Below, in pieces: positions 1 through 5,666 of a stretch of 5,666 nt of DNA. Each line of letters opens with the position of its first letter. The stretch's first letter is position 1. Made by a program: the position numbers and the translations under genes. Origin of the DNA: Pseudomonadota bacterium (GTDB lineage: Bacteria; Pseudomonadota; Alphaproteobacteria; Sphingomonadales; Sphingomonadaceae); assembly GCA_023445495.1 (NCBI GenBank), contig JAEXLC010000002.1:1-5666 (forward strand), written 5' to 3'. The notes below the pieces were generated by a model. That model had not been told where the DNA came from. It was given only the letters and a program-made list of their open reading frames with translations, and ran no database searches.

Positions 1-454
1 CGAGGCCGCGGCCCTCCTTGGCGAGATCGGTGGTCGCGTCAAAGGCGTTGCGCGCGCGCTCCGAGCCCCAGAGCTGGACGCCCGACTGGAACATCACCGA
101 GGCCGCGATCACGGTCAGCACGATCGGGATGCTCGCCATCAGGGTGAACACCGCGACGAGGCGCACATGCAGGCGCCCGCCCCCGGCCAGCGCCGACTTG
201 GCGGCGCGGTGAATGGCGATCCGCCTGCCGATCAGCACGATCAGCGCGACATAGGGCAGCAGGTTCGCCAGCAGCAGCGATGCCGCGACGCCGGGATTGA
301 AGACCTGGTGCGAGAAATTGCGGACGAACAGGAATGTGGCGACCGGCGTGGCGACGGCCAGCGCGATGACCACCATCTCCAGCAACCGGATAGGCGCCAA
401 CTGTCGCCTTTTCGGCGTTACCTCGATCAGGGAATCGGCGGCGACGGCATCCAT
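1..454 (-). CDS. ntrY: NtrY, membrane sensor histidine kinase (5' part only, runs off the window)
   Basis: Reading leftward from an ATG at 454, the frame stays open for 151 codons to the window edge, so only the N-terminal sensor part is present. The translation has a short charged N-terminus (about 1-22) and three hydrophobic segments at roughly 23-45, 56-76 and 98-122. The last is followed by the motif SGVQLW (124-129) and the start of an extracytoplasmic region. This matches the N-terminus of alphaproteobacterial NtrY. HAMP, PAS and kinase domains would lie outside the window. NtrY is an inner-membrane kinase that pairs with the response regulator NtrX in nitrogen, redox and envelope responses. 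It follows ntrC by 60 bases, the usual position. The start lacks a clear Shine-Dalgarno. In-frame TTG (461-463) and GTG (491-493) codons upstream are possible alternatives. The family call rests on the membrane pattern, the motif and the synteny. Confidence 0.87.
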   Translation of the reverse strand, partial: MDAVAADSLIEVTPKRRQLAPIRLLEMVVIALAVATPVATFLFVRNFSHQVFNPGVAASLLLANLLPYVALIVLIGRRIAIHRAAKSALAGGGRLHVRLVAVFTLMASIPIVLTVIAASVMFQSGVQLWGSERARNAFDATTDLAKEGRGL

Positions 455-514
455 CGTGGCCAAGCTAGATCGAGATTGTGGCAAAAAGAACACATAATCG
501 TGCGCGGTCTGTCG

Positions 515-1956
<1,442 letters not shown>

Positions 1957-1960
<4 letters not shown>

Positions 1961-3060
1961 GCTTTCGCTCGGGGCAGGAGAATGCGGAAGACTGTCATTT
2001 CAGGGGGGCGTTCCCGGGCATATTGGATGATCCCGCCCATGTCGCGGACCAGCTTCTCGACGAGCGGGAGGCCAAGCCCCTTCCCCTCCGGCTTGCCCGA
2101 GACGAAGGGCTCGAACAGATGCTCGGCGATGTCCTCCGGCGCGCCGGGGCCATTGTCCATCACCTGGATCTCGATCGGCAGCGGCACGCGCGGGCGGCCG
2201 GCGCCGGTGCTGACCGACATGCCGTGGCGATAGGCGGTGGTCAGCACGATGCGCGGCTGGGCGAGCCCGCCCAGCGCCTCGGCGGCGTTCTTGAGCAGGT
2301 TCATCATCACCTGCTGGAAGGCATCGGGATCGATCAGCACCGGCGGCAGCGAGGGATCGAAACGCTCCTCGATCACCATGCCGCGGGCAAAGCCGGCCAG
2401 CGCGACGCGGCGGGCGTGATCGAGCAGCGGATAGACATTGGTCGGCTCGAGCTTGAGCGGCCGCGTGTCGGTGAAGTCCTGCATCCGGTCGATCAGCGCG
2501 GCGATGCGGTCGACCTCGGTGGTAATGAGGCCGGTCAGCTCGCGGTCCTCGCCCGAGCTGGCGAGCAGCTGGGCGGCGCCGCGGATGCCCGATAGCGGGT
2601 TCTTGATCTCGTGCGCCAGCATCGCCGCCGCCCCCACCGCGGCTCGGGCGCCGGCGCTGCGATCGGCACCCTGCGCCACCCGGCGCGACTGGGGGGCGTG
2701 GTGGAGGGTGACGATGCGCCAGCCCGGATGATCGGCGACCATCGTCTCGACATAGTCGACCCGGATGCGGGGGCCGCGGATCGCCTCGATCTCGATGTCG
2801 AAGGCGGCGAAGCCGTGCCCGTCGCGGCGATCGACATAGCCCTCGGGCGGGCTCAGCACCGCGTCATAGGGCTGGCCGATCATCGTGGTCTCGGCATGGT
2901 TGAGCATCGCCTCGCACGCCGCATTGGCATGGGCGATGCGGCCGTCGGGATCGATGACGAGGACCGCGACGGGAAGCGCGGCGAACATCTCCGCGAAGCT
3001 GGGGCCGGTGGCGGGCGGCGCGGGCCGCAGCCGCCTCAGGCCGCCGCGCGGGAACGCCAC
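1957..3060 (-). CDS. ntrB: NtrB (NRII), cytosolic nitrogen-regulation histidine kinase
   Basis: A 367-residue soluble kinase with no membrane segments. A PAS-like sensor domain (about 21-125) precedes the H-box with phospho-accepting H150 in LAHEIKNPLSG. The ATP-binding domain shows the N-box NLLKNAAEA (254-262), G1 DNGPG (302-306), the F-box region LFEPFVSGK and G2 GKGLGL (327-332). In the family, NtrB phosphorylates NtrC when nitrogen is limiting and, bound by PII, promotes its dephosphorylation. The start given is GTG (3058-3060), 25 bases inside the dusB 3' end, with no clear Shine-Dalgarno. It is chosen because the frame has no ATG before codon 25 (2986-2988), and a start there would trim the beginning of the PAS domain. 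The first 20 residues are rich in Arg, Pro and Ala, and the exact start is uncertain. It ends in a 4-base overlap with ntrC. Confidence 0.95.
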
Positions 3061-4034
3061 GGCGCGTAGAATTCGTCGAGCATCGCCAGCACCGTCTTGG
3101 CGTCGGCTATCTGATTGACCTTGTTGCGGAATTCCGCCGAACCGGTGAGGCCCTTGGTATACCAGCCAAGATGTTTGCGCATCATGTTGACGCCGGTCAT
3201 CTCACCATAATGTTCGAGACTATCGACGTAATGCTCGATAATCACGCGATATTGTTCGTCGATACTCGGGTCGGCGCGCTCACCCTTGCCGGTCAGCGCG
3301 TCCATCACCTGGCGCAGCACCCAGGGCTTGCCGTACGCGCCGCGGCCGATCATCACGCCGTCCGCGCCCGACTGGCGCAGCGCCTCGCGGGCATCCTCGA
3401 CCGAGCAGATGTCGCCATTGACGATCACCGGGATCTTCACCGCGTCCTTGACCGTGCGGACGAACGCCCAGTCGGCCGAGCCGCGATACATCTGGTTGCG
3501 GGTGCGGCCATGCACCGTGACCATCTTGACCCCGAGATCTTCGGCGATGCGCGCCAGCTCGGGCGCGTTGAGACTGTCGTGGCACCAGCCCATGCGCATC
3601 TTGAGCGTGACCGGCACGTCGACAGCCTTGACGCAGGCATCGATCAGCGAGGCGGCGTGCTTGAGGTCGCGCATCAGCGCCGAGCCGGCATCGCCATTGG
3701 TGACCTTGCGAACCGGGCAGCCCATGTTGATGTCGATGATCGCAGCGCCGCGATCCTCGTTGAGCTTGGCAGCCTCAGCCATTTCGGCGGGCGAACAGCC
3801 GACGAGCTGCATCGACACCGGCTCCTCGATCGGATCCCAGGCAGCCTTCTGGATCGACTGGCGGGTGTCGCGGATCGCAGCCGCGCTGGCGATCATCTCG
3901 GTGACGTTGAGGCCCGAGCCGTAACGGCGCACGGCGCGGCGGAACGGCAAGTCGGTCACGCCGGTCATCGGCGCGAGGATGACCGGATCTTCGACCGTGA
4001 CCGGGCCGATCTGGATGGGGGCGAGTTCGCTCAT
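3036..4034 (-). CDS. dusB: tRNA-dihydrouridine synthase DusB (NifR3 family)
   Basis: A 332-residue flavoenzyme that reduces specific uridines in the tRNA D-loop to dihydrouridine using FMN and NADPH. The E. coli homologue acts at U17; the exact site here cannot be read from sequence. Visible Dus features are the N-terminal FMN-barrel motif APMTGVTDLPFR (21-32), catalytic C106 in NMGCPVRKV, K147 in LKMRMGW, H175 in HGRTRN, NGDI (206-209), the phosphate-binding GRGAYGKPW (231-239), and the C-terminal RKHLGWY (286-292). The ATG at 4032-4034 is chosen because homologues begin with a similar short lead into the barrel and an AGG ribosome site lies 7 bases upstream. The frame is open for 80 more codons upstream, but that stretch is low-complexity Arg/Pro/Ser without family similarity. 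This is nifR3 of the Rhodobacter nifR3-ntrB-ntrC operon. Its 3' end overlaps ntrB by 25 bases, so it is probably the first gene of the transcript. Confidence 0.96.
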   Translation of the reverse strand: MSELAPIQIGPVTVEDPVILAPMTGVTDLPFRRAVRRYGSGLNVTEMIASAAAIRDTRQSIQKAAWDPIEEPVSMQLVGCSPAEMAEAAKLNEDRGAAIIDINMGCPVRKVTNGDAGSALMRDLKHAASLIDACVKAVDVPVTLKMRMGWCHDSLNAPELARIAEDLGVKMVTVHGRTRNQMYRGSADWAFVRTVKDAVKIPVIVNGDICSVEDAREALRQSGADGVMIGRGAYGKPWVLRQVMDALTGKGERADPSIDEQYRVIIEHYVDSLEHYGEMTGVNMMRKHLGWYTKGLTGSAEFRNKVNQIADAKTVLAMLDEFYAPWRSRAAA

Positions 4035-4039
4035 AATAA

Positions 4040-4056
4040 TGCCTGAAAAATAGGCA
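4040..4056 (-). promoter_or_regulatory. dusB ribosome binding site inside a small hairpin
   Basis: On the minus strand an AGG Shine-Dalgarno core (4042-4044) lies 7 bases before the dusB ATG. It forms part of the 3' arm of a perfect 5-bp stem, TGCCT/AGGCA, around a 7-base loop ATTTTTC. If formed in the mRNA, the stem would cover the ribosome site. It is short and weak, so it may have no regulatory role. The site does support the ATG at 4034 as the dusB start. Confidence 0.4.
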
Positions 4057-4353
4057 GGCGCACCTACAGCTACAAGCAGATATTGGCAAGTGGACGGTTC
4101 CGGACGCGGAAGTTGGCGTCGGTTGCGCGTCGGGCGGCGTTGCGCGCGGTGTTCTGGGGAACGGAAACGGCGCGGAAATGGCTGGAATGCGCGGGTTCTT
4201 GCGGAGTCGATGTGCGCATTGCCTGACGGTGTGAACGTGGATGTTTGCACGGGTTGCCCGCGGGTTTGCGGCAAGCCGTTGCGCGGGCGCGGGAAATCCT
4301 GCGCTCGCTTTGGCGGATGGACGGTTCAAAGAGCGGCCGGTGGATGCCGGCTG

Positions 4354-4365
4354 AGCTTCGAAGCT
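4354..4365. promoter_or_regulatory. Perfect 12-base palindrome, possible operator near an ispDF promoter
   Basis: AGCTTCGAAGCT is its own reverse complement. It is flanked by CTG on the left and, after one extra G, by TCAG on the right, giving an imperfect larger dyad. It overlaps a weak -35-like TTCGAA (4357-4362). That is followed after 17 bases by TACATT (4380-4385), which matches a -10 box at 4 of 6 positions. A transcript from here would begin near 4392, just before the REP-like repeat, and carry a leader of about 95 bases to ispDF. No regulator can be named, and in GC-rich DNA such a site could be chance. Confidence 0.25.
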
Positions 4366-4395
4366 GTCAGGGGATTTCCTACATTGGAAGGGGCA

Positions 4396-4451
4396 AATCC
4401 CTCTCCCGCAGAAGCGGTAGAGGGATTGGGCGATCGTGGAGAGGGATTGGG
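4396..4451. repeat. REP-like inverted repeat with a duplicated right arm
   Basis: The left arm AATCCCTCTCCCGC (4396-4409), loop AGAA (4410-4413) and right arm GCGGTAGAGGGATT (4414-4427) form a 14-position stem with one mismatch. A second copy of the right arm follows: AGAGGGATTGGG occurs at 4419-4430 and again at 4440-4451, exactly 21 bases later. The CCCTCTCCC...GGGAGAGGG layout followed by TTGGG resembles a dispersed extragenic palindrome family that I recall from proteobacterial and sphingomonad genomes. Family membership is from memory and was not searched. It sits 36 to 91 bases before the ispDF start and so would be in its mRNA leader if the promoter lies upstream. Confidence 0.7.
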
Positions 4452-4487
4452 TGGCACCCCGCCCCTACTTGTTCTAGGCCGCGCTCC

Positions 4488-5627
4488 ATGAAGACCGTTG
4501 CCATTATCGTTGCCGCCGGGAGCGGTACCCGGGCCGGGGGGAGCGTGCCCAAGCAGTTCGCGCCGCTCGCCGGCAAGCCGATGCTGAAGCACAGTTTCGA
4601 CGCCTTGACGTCCCATCCCGAAGTGGACGCCGTGGTCGTGGTGGTTGGCGAGGGCCAGGAAACGGCGCTGCAGGCGGCGCTGGGGGACGTGCCCTTTGCG
4701 ATCGGTGGGAGCACGCGACGCGAAAGCGTACGGAACGGACTGGTGCTGGCCGGCGATGCGGATCGGGTGCTGATCCACGATGCCGCCCGCCCCTTCCTGA
4801 GCCATGCGGTGATCGACCGGCTGCTGGCGGTGCTGGACAGATACGAAGGCGCCATCCCTGCCCTGCCCGTTGCCGACACCCTCGTCCGGTTCGACGGGAT
4901 GATGGGGGACAATGTCGCTCGCGACGACCTGTACCGGGTACAGACACCGCAAGCTTTCGTGTTTGGAGCGGTTGCAGCGGCACACCGTCTCTGGCCCGTC
5001 GAGCGCGAAGCGACCGACGATGCCCAGATGGTCCGCGATACCGGCCATGAAGTCACCATTGTCCCCGGAGACCCGATGCTCGAGAAGATCACCCATCCCG
5101 CCGATTTCGCCGCAGCCGAGGCGCGGTTCGGGGCGTCGATGCGGGTGCGGACCGCCACCGGCTATGACGTGCACCGCTTTGCCGAGGGCGAGGAGCTGTG
5201 GCTGGGCGGGGTTCGGATCCCCTATTCGCGCGGGCTTTCGGGGCATAGCGACGCCGATGTGGTGCTGCACGCGATCACCGACGCGCTGCTCGGCACGATC
5301 GGCGCCGGCGATATCGGCATGCACTTCCCGCCGAGCGACCCGAAATGGCGCGGGGCGGCCTCGGCGCAGTTCCTCCAGCACGCGGCCTCGCTGGTGGCGG
5401 CCGAGGGCGGCGTGATCGACTTCGTCGATGTGACGATCATCTGCGAGGCGCCCAAGGTGGGCCCGCACCGCGAGGCGATCCGGGCGAGCATCGCCGCGAT
5501 CCTGGGGCTGAAGCTGTCCGAGGTGAGCGTGAAGGCGACCACCACCGAGCGGCTGGGGTTCACCGGGCGTGGGGAAGGCATGGCCGCGCAGGCGGTGGCT
5601 ACGGTGCGGGTGCCTGCGGGCGAATAA
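4488..5627 (+). CDS. ispDF: Bifunctional IspD/IspF enzyme of the MEP isoprenoid pathway
   Basis: A 379-residue fusion. The N-terminal half (about 1-215) is 2-C-methyl-D-erythritol 4-phosphate cytidylyltransferase. It shows the nucleotide-binding AAGSGTR (9-15) with conserved K22, GGSTRRESVRNGL (73-85), IHDAARPF (96-103), QTPQAF (152-157) and TDDAQM (176-181). The C-terminal half (about 219-379) is 2-C-methyl-D-erythritol 2,4-cyclodiphosphate synthase. It has the metal ligands D227 and H229 in GYDVHR and H261 in HAITDALLG, then GDIGMHFPPSD (274-284) and ATTTERLGFTGRGEG (350-364). The two activities flank the IspE step, so both CTP-dependent activation and cyclisation come from one cytosolic polypeptide. 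Both active sites look intact. The ATG at 4488 is chosen because the family begins a few residues before the nucleotide loop; a weak AGG lies 9 bases upstream. The frame is open upstream to 4245, but through non-conserved, repeat-containing sequence. IspDF fusions are usual in Alphaproteobacteria. Confidence 0.97.
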   Translation: MKTVAIIVAAGSGTRAGGSVPKQFAPLAGKPMLKHSFDALTSHPEVDAVVVVVGEGQETALQAALGDVPFAIGGSTRRESVRNGLVLAGDADRVLIHDAARPFLSHAVIDRLLAVLDRYEGAIPALPVADTLVRFDGMMGDNVARDDLYRVQTPQAFVFGAVAAAHRLWPVEREATDDAQMVRDTGHEVTIVPGDPMLEKITHPADFAAAEARFGASMRVRTATGYDVHRFAEGEELWLGGVRIPYSRGLSGHSDADVVLHAITDALLGTIGAGDIGMHFPPSDPKWRGAASAQFLQHAASLVAAEGGVIDFVDVTIICEAPKVGPHREAIRASIAAILGLKLSEVSVKATTTERLGFTGRGEGMAAQAVATVRVPAGE

Positions 5628-5635
5628 CTGAAGTT

Positions 5636-5653
5636 CCCCGGCGAAGGCCGGGG
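5636..5653. repeat. GC-rich hairpin after ispDF, dispersed sphingomonad-type repeat or terminator
   Basis: CCCCGGC (5636-5642), loop GAAG (5643-5646) and GCCGGGG (5647-5653) make a perfect 7-bp stem starting 8 bases after the ispDF stop. Only a short TTT (5659-5661) follows at a distance, so it is not a textbook intrinsic terminator. The core with flanking TTCCCCGG and CCAGTTTC matches a short palindrome I recall as very frequent between genes in sphingomonads. It could still end transcription or protect the 3' end of the ispDF mRNA. The family call is from memory. Confidence 0.6.
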
Positions 5654-5666
5654 CCCAGTTTCGGCG

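Larger units (their letters stand above)
4035..4487. other. Divergent intergenic region between dusB and ispDF, no convincing gene
   Basis: These 453 bases must hold the promoters for both divergent transcription units. Open frames cross it on both strands, but their translations are Arg/Gly/Pro/Ser-rich and resemble no family I recognise. It contains the dusB leader hairpin, a 12-base palindrome (4354-4365), and a REP-like repeat (4396-4451). It also has a 7-base inverted repeat (AATGCGC at 4186-4192 against GCGCATT at 4214-4220) and a 10-base direct repeat TGGACGGTTC at 4091-4100 and 4318-4327. I found no sigma-54 element (TGGC-N8-TTGC type) and no clear NtrC dyad (TGCACC-N5-GGTGCA). The middle part, about 4100-4350, shows nothing else I can name. 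Confidence 0.7.

Noticed and set aside
455..514. A possible separate ntrY promoter in the ntrC-ntrY spacer, which is less GC-rich than its surroundings
   Set aside because: A TTGCCA is present on the minus strand, but no acceptable -10 lies 16 to 18 bases downstream. Co-transcription from ntrC is equally plausible.
3171..4046. A 291-codon plus-strand open frame antisense to dusB
   Set aside because: Its His/Asp/Arg-rich translation is typical of an antisense shadow. dusB on the other strand has all its family motifs.
4047..4075. A promoter-like TTGTAG-N17-TATTTT on the minus strand before dusB
   Set aside because: It would start the transcript near 4040, leaving out the AGG ribosome site at 4042-4044. 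The -35 match is only 3 of 6, so it is too weak to annotate.
4035..4274. An 80-codon upstream extension of dusB
   Set aside because: The added residues are Arg/Pro/Ser-rich and unlike any Dus N-terminus, whereas the ATG at 4034 has a ribosome site and starts at the family's usual place.
4245..4487. An 81-codon in-frame upstream extension of ispDF
   Set aside because: It would translate the REP-like repeat and place a basic, non-conserved tail before the IspD nucleotide-binding loop. The ATG at 4488 fits the family.
4090..4491. A 133-codon plus-strand open frame in the dusB-ispDF spacer
   Set aside because: It has no ribosome site, no recognisable domain and an Arg/Gly/Cys-rich composition. 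It runs through the palindrome and the repeat, and its end overlaps the ispDF start.
4326..5468. A 380-codon open frame on the minus strand, antisense to ispDF
   Set aside because: It is a shadow of ispDF. The product is rich in His, Arg and Gly without family motifs, and it would span the REP-like repeat and both ispDF domains.

Overview
The window is a high-GC chromosomal segment from an alphaproteobacterium, most likely a sphingomonad (Sphingomonas or a close relative). This rests on three things: the gene order dusB-ntrB-ntrC-ntrY, a fused ispDF gene next to it, and two GC-rich intergenic palindromes of a kind I recall as common in sphingomonad genomes. It reads as an ordinary core-genome region. 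I see no phage, transposon, CRISPR, toxin-antitoxin or defence genes, and no tRNA or rRNA.

Minus strand, read right to left. dusB (4034 to 3036, tRNA-dihydrouridine synthase) overlaps ntrB (3060 to 1957, nitrogen-regulation histidine kinase) by 25 bases. ntrB overlaps ntrC (1960 to 515, sigma-54-dependent response regulator) by 4 bases in an ATGA junction. After a 60-base gap comes the 5' part of ntrY (454 to the window edge), a membrane sensor kinase that is cut off by the window. This is the classical alphaproteobacterial nitrogen-control cluster. NtrB senses nitrogen status through PII proteins and phosphorylates NtrC, which activates sigma-54 promoters of nitrogen-assimilation genes. NtrY, with an NtrX partner expected just outside the window, forms a second, membrane-borne branch. 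The overlaps suggest co-transcription and translational coupling of dusB, ntrB and ntrC.

Plus strand. After a 453-base divergent spacer (4035 to 4487), ispDF (4488 to 5627) encodes a bifunctional enzyme for two non-consecutive steps of the MEP isoprenoid pathway. The spacer holds no convincing gene. It does hold a REP-like inverted repeat with a duplicated right arm (4396 to 4451), a 12-base perfect palindrome (4354 to 4365), and a small hairpin overlapping the dusB ribosome binding site. A 7-bp GC hairpin with a GAAG loop follows the ispDF stop codon and probably serves as a dispersed repeat and/or transcription end signal.

No undescribed biological system is evident. The points most worth a second look are the mutually exclusive hairpins upstream of ispDF, the in-frame TAG-separated ntrC/ntrY junction, and the gene overlaps at the start of ntrB.
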